DNA from: CALESS01 sp041741455
Lineage (GTDB): Bacteria; Chloroflexota; Anaerolineae; Anaerolineales; Anaerolineaceae
Reading direction: 5' to 3'
Length of the DNA: 64,000 nt
Assembly: GCA_041741455.1 (NCBI GenBank)
Contig: JBGSJZ010000108.1
Span: 124,001 to 188,000, forward strand
Below the pieces are notes generated by a model. The model saw nothing but the letters and a program-made list of their open reading frames with translations. It ran no database searches and was not told the DNA's origin. How positions within the stretch are numbered: position 1 is the first letter of the stretch; every line of letters begins with the position of its first letter. Positions 1 to 8,268 of the stretch are shown here, piece after piece. The position numbers were made by a program, and so were the translations under genes.

Positions 1-221
1 AACTGCCACTGGAACCGGGTGAAGCCATGCTGTTGCACGCATTGAGCACAGAGCCTCTTCATATAGATGAAATTCAGGCGGTTTCAGACTTGCCAATTCA
101 ACAGGTTTCAGCTACACTGGCACTCATGGAATTAAAAGGCATGGTACGCCAGGTAGGAGCTATGAATTATGTCCTGGCGCGTGAATCTCACGACGTTTAC
201 AGGACTGAGGATGATGAGTGA
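1..221 (+). CDS. dprA: DNA processing protein DprA, C-terminal fragment (5' end outside window)
   Basis: This is the tail of a gene that begins before the window; the first complete codon is at position 3. The roughly 72 residues visible form a winged-helix domain of the kind that closes DprA/Smf proteins: two helices with LHIDEIQAVSDLPIQQVSAT followed by LMELKGMVRQVG and a final beta wing. DprA loads RecA onto incoming single-stranded DNA during natural transformation. A gene order dprA then topA is common in bacteria and fits here, with manC inserted between the two. The Rossmann-fold part that would prove the identity is not in the window, so another winged-helix protein cannot be fully excluded. 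Confidence 0.72.
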   Translation, partial: LPLEPGEAMLLHALSTEPLHIDEIQAVSDLPIQQVSATLALMELKGMVRQVGAMNYVLARESHDVYRTEDDE

Positions 222-1305
222 AAATGATTATGTCGTGATCATGGCAGGGGGAGGTGGAACCCGTCTTTGGCCCCTCTCTCGACAAACAAAGCCCAAGCAG
301 ATGCTACGCTTGCTAGGTGACCGCTCATTTTTTCAAATTGCGGTTGATCGATTGGATGGATTGGTCCCACCTGAACGGATCCTGGTAGTCACAACAGCCG
401 ATCAGGCAGACCAACTTCGAGAACAAACACCAGAGATCCCTTCAGAGAACTTTATCCTGGAACCAATGCCGCGGGGGACTGCCTCGGTGGTCGGGTTGGC
501 TGCGGTTGCATTACAAAAGCGCTGTGCTGACGCTGGGATGATCGTTTTAACCGCAGATCATGTCATCAGTAACGTGGCCCGATTCCATCAATTGTTACAA
601 GCTGGGATGGAAGTGGCGCGGAAGGATTTTCTAGTTACCCTGGGGGTGAAACCAGTTTACCCAGCCACTGGCTATGGTTATATTCAGCAAGGCGTTCTAG
701 TGTGGCAGAGGCAGGAAATCCAAGCATACCGGGCAATCAAGTTCAAGGAAAAACCGGATCTTGAAACGGCGACATCCTTTTTATTGACCGGGGATCATTC
801 CTGGAATTCCGGGATGTTTCTCTGGCGAGTGACGCGGATTTTGGATGAATTCAAACTGCAAATGCCTGATTTATTTTCCGTATTGATGAAGATTGAACAG
901 GACTGGGGAACCCAAAATCAGGATGATACATTGCAGCAAATCTGGCCAACTATTCAACCACAAACCATTGATTTTGGCATCATGGAGAAAGCCGAGCAGG
1001 TTGCGGTAATCCCTGTTGAAGATCTTGGCTGGAATGATGTCGGGAGCTGGCAGTCCGTTTTTGAGATCTTGCCTACCAACGAAAATGGCAACATTTTCTT
1101 AGCAAAACAAGGTGTAGAAATTAATGCAGGCGGCAATTTGGTTGTGACTGAAAACGAAAGGCAATTGGTTGTGTTGATCGGTGTGGATGATTTGGTTGTG
1201 GTCGATACACCGGATGCGCTGCTGATCTGCCGGAAAGATGACGCCCAGATGGTGCGGATTGCAGTCAACCAACTACGACAAAATGGACACCTAGAATATT
1301 TATAG
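211..1305 (+). CDS. manC: mannose-1-phosphate guanylyltransferase
   Basis: A 364-residue nucleotidyltransferase that should make GDP-mannose from mannose 1-phosphate and GTP, the donor for mannosylated glycans and for GDP-fucose or GDP-rhamnose type sugars. Visible motifs are AGGGGTRLWPLSR near the N-terminus (nucleotide binding and pyrophosphorylysis), TADHVI, FKEKP, WNSGMFLWR, and DFGIMEKAE followed by LGWNDVGSW. The length matches the short, monofunctional enzymes without the C-terminal isomerase domain. An in-frame ATG lies further upstream at 169, but the methionines at 211/214 start just before the family motif and overlap the dprA stop, with AGGA a few bases upstream, so 211 is preferred. 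It probably feeds the glycosyltransferases found at 13-29 kb. Confidence 0.93.
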   Translation: MMSENDYVVIMAGGGGTRLWPLSRQTKPKQMLRLLGDRSFFQIAVDRLDGLVPPERILVVTTADQADQLREQTPEIPSENFILEPMPRGTASVVGLAAVALQKRCADAGMIVLTADHVISNVARFHQLLQAGMEVARKDFLVTLGVKPVYPATGYGYIQQGVLVWQRQEIQAYRAIKFKEKPDLETATSFLLTGDHSWNSGMFLWRVTRILDEFKLQMPDLFSVLMKIEQDWGTQNQDDTLQQIWPTIQPQTIDFGIMEKAEQVAVIPVEDLGWNDVGSWQSVFEILPTNENGNIFLAKQGVEINAGGNLVVTENERQLVVLIGVDDLVVVDTPDALLICRKDDAQMVRIAVNQLRQNGHLEYL

Positions 1306-1316
1306 GAGCAAAAACC

Positions 1317-3629
1317 TTGGAAGCTTATTGTGTTAAATGCAAAGCAAAACGAGAAGTTCAAGAACCAGTTGCAGAGTACAACGCGGCCGGGGCGCCGGTC
1401 ACTCGCGGCATTTGCCCGGTGTGTGGCACCAAATTATTCCGGATGGGGCGAACTGAAGCCCATGCAGGGATACCGCAGCCTGATCGCAGTGAGGCTGCCA
1501 GACGTTCTGGTAAATTGGTGATTGTCGAGTCGCCTGCCAAAGCCAAGACTGTAGGTCGGTTTCTTGGCAAAGGCTTTACTGTGAGAGCGTCAGTCGGCCA
1601 CGTTAGGGACTTGTTGCGTTCAGAACTTTCGGTGGACGTGGATAACGGATTCACACCGAAATATCGTGTACCCAATGAGAAGCGGGTGGTGGTCAAGGAA
1701 TTAAAAGAATTGGCCAAACATGCCGAGGAAATATTCCTGGCGACTGACCCGGACCGTGAAGGTGAAGCGATAGCCTGGCATCTGATAGAAGCTGCCCAGA
1801 TTAATCCGAAGCTCTCTAAACGAGTGGTTTTTCATGAAATCACCCAACCAGCCATTGAGGAGGCTTTTTCTCATCCCCGTGATATTGATATGCACCTGGT
1901 GGATGCCCAACAAGCCCGGCGGGTATTGGACCGACTGGTGGGATATGGGATTTCACCTTTGTTATGGGAGAAGGTACGCAGCCGGCTCTCTGCTGGTCGG
2001 GTTCAATCGGTAGCTTTGCGCCTGATTGTGGAACGGGAACGTGAAATTGATGCATTTAATTCAGTGGAATACTGGTCAATTGGCGCGGAATTAAAACCGC
2101 ATGGTGGAAAAGGCAGATATGTGGCCAGATTGGTCAAAGTGGATGAAGCTGACCCGGAATTGCCAAATCAACAAGTTGTGGATGAAATACTGGGTGAATT
2201 GGTTGACGTTGTTTATGAGATCACTCGGATCAAACGCAGCGAACGCCGTAAGAAACCAGCTGCCCCATTCATCACCAGCACCCTGCAGCAGGAAGCCAGC
2301 CGAAAACTGGGATACACAGCTCGCCGTACGATGGCATTAGCCCAGCAACTTTATGAAGGGTTGGATGTGGGAGAAGGCGGCACTACCGGCCTGATCAGCT
2401 ACATGCGAACGGATTCGACCAATATCAGCGAATTGGCTTTAAGTGAAGTGCGCTCGTTCATTCTGACAACCTACGGCGGTGATTTTCTGCCAGCTGAACC
2501 GGTGAAATATACTACCCGGGCAGTGGGCGCTCAGGAAGCTCATGAAGCTATTCGCCCAACTTCCGTTATGCGAGCGCCTGCAGCGGTAAAACCTTTCTTG
2601 AGCAATGACCAGTTCAAGCTATACCAATTGATCTGGCAGCGGTTTGTAGCCTGCCAGATGGAAGCTTCGGTCTACGATACCCTGGCGGTTGAACTAGAAA
2701 TCCCCGCCAAACTTCATAAGTATTTGTTCCGGGCAACCGGCGCAACGTTGAAATTCCCTGGCTACCTGATTGTCAACGAGGAAGCCAAAGACGAAGACCT
2801 GAAGAGCGAGGAGGACAACGAAATCGCAAAGATTCCAGCAGGTCTGACTGAAGGTCAGAAACAAGAATTGATCCGGTTAATCCCTGAACAACATTTTACA
2901 CAGCCACCGCCGCGCTATACAGAAGCCTCCTTGGTGCAAATTTTGGAACAACACGGTATTGGCCGTCCATCCACCTACGCACCGATCCTCTCCACAATCC
3001 AGGAAAGGGGATATGTGAACCGGGAGGGTAAACGCCTAAGTCCAACGGAAACTGGAATATTGGTCAATGATCTGGTGGTTTCCCATTTCCCAGAGATTGT
3101 GGATATGGGATTTACCGCCCGGATGGAAGAGAATCTGGACCATGTAGCCGAGGGCGAGCAGGAGTGGGTGGAGGTCATTAGCAATTTTTACGCTTCCTTT
3201 GGCCCAACCCTGAAACGAGCCCAGGCGGAGATGCCGATTACAAAAGCTGAATTGGAAAAGATCGGCAAGACCTGCCCTGATTGCGGGGGTGACTTGGTAA
3301 TCCGATGGGGGCGGTATGGCAAGTTTGTCTCGTGTTCGAATTTCCCGGCCTGCCGGCACACCGAGGCTCTGCTGATTAAAACAGGAGTTAAATGTCCTCA
3401 AGATGGCGGTGAGATTGTTGAAAGGAAAACTCGCAAACAGCGCGTTTTCTATGGTTGCGAAAATTACCCTAATTGTAATTTCACCAGCTGGAAGAAACCA
3501 GTTGCCACCCCATGCCCGAAGTGCGGTGGGCTTTTATTGATTGCCAATAAACGAGAACTTCAATGCAATAACTGTTCGGAAACCTTCCTTCAGGAAGAAA
3601 TTCTGCAGATTGCGCCTGAGACGGCATAA
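1317..3629 (+). CDS. topA: DNA topoisomerase I with N-terminal zinc-ribbon extension
   Basis: Type IA topoisomerase of 770 residues that relaxes negative supercoils. It starts with TTG at 1317, set by AGGAG at 1304-1308. The first ~45 residues (YCVKCKAKREV ... CPVCGTKLFR) form a CxxC/CxxC zinc ribbon like the stand-alone DUF5679 family, which ordinary TopA lacks. The Toprim domain follows (KLVIVESPAKAKTVGRFLG; acidic DPDREGEAIAW) and the catalytic tyrosine is Tyr362 in GLISYMRTDSTN. The C-terminus has three zinc-finger modules, beginning CPDCGG, CPQDGG (one cysteine replaced) and CPKCGG, which help bind single-stranded DNA. It lies 11 bases after manC and may be cotranscribed with it. Confidence 0.96.
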   Translation: MEAYCVKCKAKREVQEPVAEYNAAGAPVTRGICPVCGTKLFRMGRTEAHAGIPQPDRSEAARRSGKLVIVESPAKAKTVGRFLGKGFTVRASVGHVRDLLRSELSVDVDNGFTPKYRVPNEKRVVVKELKELAKHAEEIFLATDPDREGEAIAWHLIEAAQINPKLSKRVVFHEITQPAIEEAFSHPRDIDMHLVDAQQARRVLDRLVGYGISPLLWEKVRSRLSAGRVQSVALRLIVEREREIDAFNSVEYWSIGAELKPHGGKGRYVARLVKVDEADPELPNQQVVDEILGELVDVVYEITRIKRSERRKKPAAPFITSTLQQEASRKLGYTARRTMALAQQLYEGLDVGEGGTTGLISYMRTDSTNISELALSEVRSFILTTYGGDFLPAEPVKYTTRAVGAQEAHEAIRPTSVMRAPAAVKPFLSNDQFKLYQLIWQRFVACQMEASVYDTLAVELEIPAKLHKYLFRATGATLKFPGYLIVNEEAKDEDLKSEEDNEIAKIPAGLTEGQKQELIRLIPEQHFTQPPPRYTEASLVQILEQHGIGRPSTYAPILSTIQERGYVNREGKRLSPTETGILVNDLVVSHFPEIVDMGFTARMEENLDHVAEGEQEWVEVISNFYASFGPTLKRAQAEMPITKAELEKIGKTCPDCGGDLVIRWGRYGKFVSCSNFPACRHTEALLIKTGVKCPQDGGEIVERKTRKQRVFYGCENYPNCNFTSWKKPVATPCPKCGGLLLIANKRELQCNNCSETFLQEEILQIAPETA

Positions 3630-3667
3630 AACTTGCAACATTGATAGCAAAAACCTATAAAACCCTG

Positions 3668-3696
3668 TTGCGTATATGTGATATTTGTTCTAAAAT
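3668..3696 (+). promoter_or_regulatory. sigma-70-type promoter
   Basis: TTGCGT at 3668-3673 and TAAAAT at 3691-3696 are separated by 17 bases. Transcription would start near 3703, downstream of the in-frame GTG at 3678, which supports translation of the next gene from the ATG at 3747. Confidence 0.55.
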
Positions 3697-3746
3697 ACAA
3701 TTGTCAATATTCAGGCAGAGGTCCAACCGGACATGAGGAGCGTGAA

Positions 3747-4778
3747 ATGATGGAAAAGATCCTGAGCTATGCTAAACGACCTTTGGTGGCAGGTGCGATC
3801 GGACTGGTGATCGGCTTACTCATTGGCTTGCCAGTGCTGGGATGGTGGTTGTTCCCCGTGCAATGGACAGATGCCTCAGTAGAGCATCTGCGAGTTGACC
3901 TGCAAAAAGATTACTTGCGCATGGCGATTGAATCCTATGCAAAGACTCCCGATGCTGGACTGGCAAATGCGCGATGGAGCGAAATAGGTGCGGTGGGTCC
4001 TGACCTTTTGAATGAATTAATGGTGGATCCCCAGGTAAATCCCCAGGAACTGGTGCTGTTTAAAAACCTGGTTCAATCTGGAGCCGCCGTGGTTGTCAGC
4101 ACTCCTGCGGTAGGAGAGACAACTATACCCACCGGGACTGAGGAAACGAAAGGTGGTGGCAGTACAATCATCTTTGTGGTTTTATGCCTGGTACTGCTGG
4201 TAATTGGCGCAGCGCTGGTGTACATCTTCCTGCTGCGGAAACGATTTACCAGTGGAACAACCACCAAACCCTCCGCCTTTCAACAGGCTGCTGAGATCAG
4301 CAAAAATGCTGTCCGAACAGATTATGAAGCAGAAGGCGTAGAAGCGCCGATCATCCAATTCGTAAAGACCTACAAAATCGGTGATGATCATTTTGACACA
4401 TCGGATAGCATCGAGTCGCCAACGGGTGAATTCCTAGGGGAATGTGGCGTGGGTATTTCTGAACCAATTGGGGTAGGCGAGCCCAAGAAAGTGACTGCTT
4501 TTGAAGTATGGTTGTTTGACAAGAACGATATTCAAACTGTCACCAAGGTGCTGATGAGCGAGAATGCCTACGCTGACCCTCAAATGAGGCAGAAGTTGCA
4601 GTCCAAGGGAGAGCCGGTTGTGTTACAACCAGGTGCCCGGATTTTACTTGAAACTGCCACCCTGCAACTGGAAGCGCATGTTGTAGATATGGAATATGGC
4701 CAGGGCGCACTACCTGCAGGTAGCTTCTTTGAGCACCTGACCATTGAACTGGCTGTCTGGCCAAAAGTGAAAGCCTAA
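3747..4778 (+). CDS. conserved two-TM membrane protein of unknown function
   Basis: I do not recognise a named family. The 343-residue product starts at ATG 3747, six bases after GAGGAG (3735-3740). It has a TM helix near residues 12-35 (rich in G, L, I), an outside segment of about 95 residues with a Thr/Gly-rich stretch, a second TM helix (IIFVVLCLVLLVIGAALVY) followed by positively charged LLRKRF, and a cytoplasmic C-terminal region of about 180 residues. That region looks like a beta-rich globular domain (YKIGDDHFDTSDSIESP; GECGVGISEPIGVGEPKKVT; FEVWLFDK). It is monocistronic, between its own promoter and a strong terminator. Proteins of this layout occur in Anaerolineae genomes as conserved hypotheticals, but I cannot assign a role. 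Confidence 0.8.
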   Translation: MMEKILSYAKRPLVAGAIGLVIGLLIGLPVLGWWLFPVQWTDASVEHLRVDLQKDYLRMAIESYAKTPDAGLANARWSEIGAVGPDLLNELMVDPQVNPQELVLFKNLVQSGAAVVVSTPAVGETTIPTGTEETKGGGSTIIFVVLCLVLLVIGAALVYIFLLRKRFTSGTTTKPSAFQQAAEISKNAVRTDYEAEGVEAPIIQFVKTYKIGDDHFDTSDSIESPTGEFLGECGVGISEPIGVGEPKKVTAFEVWLFDKNDIQTVTKVLMSENAYADPQMRQKLQSKGEPVVLQPGARILLETATLQLEAHVVDMEYGQGALPAGSFFEHLTIELAVWPKVKA

Positions 4779-4798
4779 AGACAATAAACCCATCAATC

Positions 4799-4840
4799 AA
4801 ACAGGCCGTCCTGATCAGGACGGCCTGTTTTGTTGTTTTT
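4799..4840 (+). terminator. rho-independent terminator
   Basis: A perfect 16-bp inverted repeat (4799-4814 with 4815-4830, core CAGGCCGTCCTGA) followed by TGTTGTTTTT. It sits between converging genes. The T-rich tail is on the plus side, so it mainly ends the membrane-protein transcript; on the minus strand the tail is weaker. Confidence 0.88.
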
Positions 4841-4851
4841 GAGGTGTTGGT

Positions 4852-5319
4852 TTATTCGATGGAGAGAATTTTCAACCGGATGGCACCACCGGGCGTATCG
4901 ACTTGAATTTCCTCTCCCAAACGGCATCCGATGAGGGCACGACCGATCGGGGATTCGTGGGAAATGCGACCGTTGCGCGGATCAGCTTCTTTGGGACCCA
5001 CCACGTGGTAGGTTTCTGGATCGAAATCTTCCTCCTGAACGGTCACCCTAGAACCGATAGCAATGGTGGTTGTATCTTGGGGGATGTCATCGATCAATAC
5101 AACATTTCTCAGGATATGTTCCAGTTCCTGGATGCGGCCTTCCAGAAAACCTTGTTCTTCTTTGGCCGCAGTGTAATCAGCATTTTCGGATAGGTCTCCC
5201 TGCTGGATGGCAGCGCGCAGCCGAACTGAGAGCTGTTCTCGAGCAGGACCCTTTAAGAATTCGAGCTCAGCCCGAAGGCGGGTGGCACCTTCAGCGGTTA
5301 AATAAGATACTTCCGACAT
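4852..5319 (-). CDS. greA: transcription elongation factor GreA
   Basis: A 155-residue protein with the GreA/GreB layout: an N-terminal antiparallel coiled coil (residues ~1-75, including GATRLRAELEFLKG and the tip acids in DLSENADYTAAKEEQ) and a C-terminal FKBP-like domain (GSRVTVQE; SPIGRALIGCRLGEEI; LKILSIE). GreA enters the RNA polymerase secondary channel and stimulates cleavage of backtracked RNA. GGAGT lies upstream of the ATG. It is the last gene of the minus-strand operon that begins with the prenyltransferase at 9200, only 24 bases after the dNTPase gene. Length and the DLSENADY tip are typical, so the call is secure. Confidence 0.95.
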   Translation of the reverse strand: MSEVSYLTAEGATRLRAELEFLKGPAREQLSVRLRAAIQQGDLSENADYTAAKEEQGFLEGRIQELEHILRNVVLIDDIPQDTTTIAIGSRVTVQEEDFDPETYHVVGPKEADPRNGRISHESPIGRALIGCRLGEEIQVDTPGGAIRLKILSIE

Positions 5320-5343
5320 GGTTACTCCAGTGCGCTAATTTTG

Positions 5344-6495
5344 TTATGGCAGCAAAGCCGGATCGAACAAACGGCGATGCTCTTCGATGGCAAAACGATC
5401 TGTCATGCCTGCAATATAATCGCAAACGGTGCGTTCCAATCCGCGCTCTTCCACCAGGTTCAGCACGTGTGTGGGCAGAATGGTTGGCTCAGTTCGATAG
5501 GCGGTAAACAGATTTGAGATAATGCGCTCAGCTTTAACCGCCATACGGACGACGCGCCAATAACGGTAAAGGTTTTGGAAAAGAAAATCTTTCAACTGGC
5601 GATTGCGACGGCGCATATCATCTGAGAAGCCGATGACATTATAAGGCAACCGCTGCAATTCGTCTACTGAACGAACCCCACTTCCCTTAATCCTTGAGAT
5701 GGTAGCGTTAAGGTTATCGGTAACAGCCATACCAGTCAAGCGACGGATGATGCGATGCCGAGTCAGATCATCCAACGCAAATCCATGCCAGCCAATGGAA
5801 TCACAGACAATCTCCCAGAGGTCAATACCAGCCAACATTTGGATGGTGATCATGCCGGATCTCAGGCCATCATCCAGATCATGGGCTGTGAAGGCAAGTT
5901 CATCAGCGATATTACAAATCTGGGCTTCAAGGTTTCCACGCATCTCGGGATTGAAATCCCGGGCATCCGAGATGTCATATTCGGTTTCATGCTTGACCAT
6001 ACCTTCCAGGACTTCCCAGGACAGGTTAAGCCCGGGAAAATCTGGATAGCGACGTTCCAGGAAGGTGACGATCCGCAAGGATTGCTTGTTATGATCGAAA
6101 CCACCATAATCCTTCATCAAGCTTTGCAGGATCATCTCACCTGAATGGCCAAAAGCCGGATGACCCAGGTCATGGGCCAGGCAAATGGCTTCGACCAAAT
6201 CCTCATTGGCGCCTAGAGCCCGGGCAATTGTCCGGCCAATCTGAGTAACTTCCAATGTGTGGGTCAGGCGGGTGCGATAGTAATCGCCCTCATAGTTTAT
6301 GAAAACCTGAGTTTTATATTCCAAACGCCGGAAGGCTGAAGTGTGCAGGATACGATCCCGATCTTTTTGATAGACGGTGCGGTAATCTGCCTCGTCTTCT
6401 GGATAATGACGACCTTTAGTATTTTTGGCGTGCATCCCATACGGAGCGAGAGATTGATCTTCCAGATTTTCAAGCATTTCTCGGGTGAAGAGCAT
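5344..6495 (-). CDS. deoxyguanosinetriphosphate triphosphohydrolase-like HD protein
   Basis: A 383-residue HD-superfamily phosphohydrolase of the Dgt/dNTPase type, which splits dNTPs into nucleoside and tripolyphosphate and so controls dNTP pools. Visible are RDRILHTSAFRRLEYKTQVF, the metal-binding set HTLEVTQIGRTIARALG, CLAHDLGHPAFGHSGE and the later Asp in ADELAFTAHDLDDGL. An in-frame ATG exists at 6522, but the start at 6495 is preferred because GGGAGG lies four bases before it and because 6522 would run back into the preceding gene. The nucleotide substrate cannot be told from the sequence. It stands between isopentenyl phosphate kinase and greA in one operon. Confidence 0.9.
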   Translation of the reverse strand: MLFTREMLENLEDQSLAPYGMHAKNTKGRHYPEDEADYRTVYQKDRDRILHTSAFRRLEYKTQVFINYEGDYYRTRLTHTLEVTQIGRTIARALGANEDLVEAICLAHDLGHPAFGHSGEMILQSLMKDYGGFDHNKQSLRIVTFLERRYPDFPGLNLSWEVLEGMVKHETEYDISDARDFNPEMRGNLEAQICNIADELAFTAHDLDDGLRSGMITIQMLAGIDLWEIVCDSIGWHGFALDDLTRHRIIRRLTGMAVTDNLNATISRIKGSGVRSVDELQRLPYNVIGFSDDMRRRNRQLKDFLFQNLYRYWRVVRMAVKAERIISNLFTAYRTEPTILPTHVLNLVEERGLERTVCDYIAGMTDRFAIEEHRRLFDPALLP

Positions 6496-6509
6496 ACTGC
6501 CTCCCAAAA

Positions 6510-7310
6510 TTACTGACTGCAAAGGGTTGTGCCGGGGTAACCTCCGACCAGGGCTGAATAAAGTTCCCCTGGTTGCAGGCCGGAAAAGATCAATATTTCA
6601 ATATTTGGGTTTTGATCCAACAACTGAAGCATGGTGGAAACTTTTTCAACCATTCCACCCGTTACATCCACTGACGCTGATCCAGAAATGGCTGGACCCA
6701 CCTGAGAAAAATTCTCGGGTGTAATTTTCGGAATCAATCGATTGCGTTCAGGGAAGGCATCCCAGATTCCTGACTCAACTCCAGCCAACAGAATGCGCTT
6801 TGGATTCAATGATTGAGACAGGTGGAAAAATAATGCTTCAGTTGAGAGAATGGTGCCACCGGTTTGTTGATCAAAGATGACATCCCCCTGAATGACCGGG
6901 AAAAGCCCAGAATTTAAGGCTAGATGGATGGGAGAATCAAACGATTGGACAATCTTCCGATTCTGTGTGATCACCCAGGCTGAAGGTGGAAAGGAAACTA
7001 TGGGCAATCCCGCTTCCAGAAGAGCATTGATGACGATTTGATTTAGATCCCGGGCATCCTTCCAAACTTCAGCAAAACCGAGCCATTGGGATTGGGAATA
7101 AACTCCATGTATGGTCTTGTGTCGGTTGGCGGATTGATGACCGTATGAGCCAGAGCCATGACCGATGACTAAGCGAAGGTCAGGGCAATGATCCACGGCT
7201 TGTTTAATTTCATCAGCAAGCCGATGTAATACTTCCAAACGGGCGAACCGAATATGATCCTTATCCGTGATTAGCGAGCCACCCAGTTTAACGAAGTATA
7301 GGTTTTCCAT
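6510..7310 (-). CDS. isopentenyl phosphate kinase
   Basis: An amino-acid-kinase-fold enzyme of 266 residues that converts isopentenyl phosphate plus ATP to isopentenyl diphosphate, the last step of the alternative mevalonate pathway. The N-terminus has VKLGGSLITDK (phosphate loop), then GHGSGSYGHQ, in which His58 corresponds to the catalytic histidine that separates this family from acetylglutamate kinases. VDVTGGMVEKV near the C-terminus matches the nucleotide-binding region. The gene overlaps the end of mevalonate kinase by 23 bases, which supports both the assignment and translational coupling. No phosphomevalonate decarboxylase is present in the window; it would have to be elsewhere. Confidence 0.9.
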   Translation of the reverse strand: MENLYFVKLGGSLITDKDHIRFARLEVLHRLADEIKQAVDHCPDLRLVIGHGSGSYGHQSANRHKTIHGVYSQSQWLGFAEVWKDARDLNQIVINALLEAGLPIVSFPPSAWVITQNRKIVQSFDSPIHLALNSGLFPVIQGDVIFDQQTGGTILSTEALFFHLSQSLNPKRILLAGVESGIWDAFPERNRLIPKITPENFSQVGPAISGSASVDVTGGMVEKVSTMLQLLDQNPNIEILIFSGLQPGELYSALVGGYPGTTLCSQ

Positions 7311-8268
7311 AGCTGTTGGGGATGGAGACAGGTGTTTCTGTTGTGATAATAATGTTTTTGGCGCCAGCCTGCTGCAAGGCAGCGGAAATTTCCTCTGCGC
7401 GTTTTTTCTCTACCAGGGCAATGATGTTGCCGCCCCGACCTCCGCCAGAAAGTTTGGCACCGTAGGCCCCGGCAAATAGAGCAGCGTCAATCAAATAATC
7501 CAGTTTGGGGCTGGACACTCCAAGTTTCCGTAAAGCGGCCTGGTTGGCATTCATCAATGGACCCAAAGCTTCAACCGGTCCGTGTTCAATAATTTGACGG
7601 GCGTCAGTTGAAATGGAACCGATTTGGTCGAAAATTTCTTCAAAGAACTCAGGCTCTTCCTGCCAACCTCGTCGAACATCAGCCACCACTTCAAGAGTCG
7701 TCGATGGGAGGCCTGAATCGGCAATGATCAGGGTGAATTCCTGTCCCAGGTGTAGTTTTTGAAAAGGCGTTCCTCGCACGAAGTAGATCGGTTGCTCATA
7801 GGTGATCACCGTGTTGTCAATTCCTGAAGGAGTTCCATGATATTTCTTTTCGATCTGATAGGCGAGTGAATTTACTTGTTCAACTGGAAGTGAAGCATCC
7901 AAATACCCTAGCAGAGCGCGGATGATGGCGACCGAAATTGCTGCTCCAGAGCCCATCCCACTGGCAAGAGGGATGGTAGAAGATAGGTGAATGTCTATAT
8001 TCGGATAATCCGGTAGATGAATAGCTTCCGCAAGCAAGCGTAATAGAATTGCAAGGGGGTGATCTGAATTCAAGTCCAGAAAGGATTGCATTTTAATCTG
8101 GGGAGCCTCGAGCCAGACACCGGTTGGGTTGCCGGTTTCACGGGGGCGGATGGTTGCCATTGCCTGAACTTGGTGAACTGGAATAGCAATGGCTGGACGT
8201 TGATAAACCACCGCGTGTTCGCCAAATAGGATGATTTTTCCTGGAGCAGATGCCTGATAATTGTTCAT
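7288..8268 (-). CDS. mvk: mevalonate kinase
   Basis: GHMP-family kinase of 326 residues that phosphorylates mevalonate to 5-phosphomevalonate. Motifs: SAPGKIILFGEHAVVY (motif 1, with the His typical of mevalonate kinases), PLASGMGSGAAISVAI (motif 2, ATP loop), GTPSGIDNTV (catalytic Asp region) and GAKLSGGGRGGNIIAL (motif 3). The start at 8268 forms an ATGA overlap with the stop of the upstream prenyltransferase and begins directly at the family's conserved N-terminus; a longer frame upstream would only add sequence overlapping that gene. With isopentenyl phosphate kinase next door, the operon supplies isoprenoid precursors. Confidence 0.94.
   Translation of the reverse strand: MNNYQASAPGKIILFGEHAVVYQRPAIAIPVHQVQAMATIRPRETGNPTGVWLEAPQIKMQSFLDLNSDHPLAILLRLLAEAIHLPDYPNIDIHLSSTIPLASGMGSGAAISVAIIRALLGYLDASLPVEQVNSLAYQIEKKYHGTPSGIDNTVITYEQPIYFVRGTPFQKLHLGQEFTLIIADSGLPSTTLEVVADVRRGWQEEPEFFEEIFDQIGSISTDARQIIEHGPVEALGPLMNANQAALRKLGVSSPKLDYLIDAALFAGAYGAKLSGGGRGGNIIALVEKKRAEEISAALQQAGAKNIIITTETPVSIPNSYGKPILR

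Noticed and set aside
169..210. Earlier in-frame ATG for manC
   Set aside because: It would add 14 residues with no family match overlapping dprA; the methionines at 211/214 start just before the conserved motif.
1330..1521. Second open frame across the start of topA
   Set aside because: It lies inside the zinc-ribbon region of topA in another frame and its product has no domain pattern; topA has a good ribosome site and clear motifs.
6495..6522. Longer start for the dNTPase gene
   Set aside because: It overlaps the isopentenyl phosphate kinase stop and lacks a ribosome site, while 6495 has GGGAGG at good spacing.
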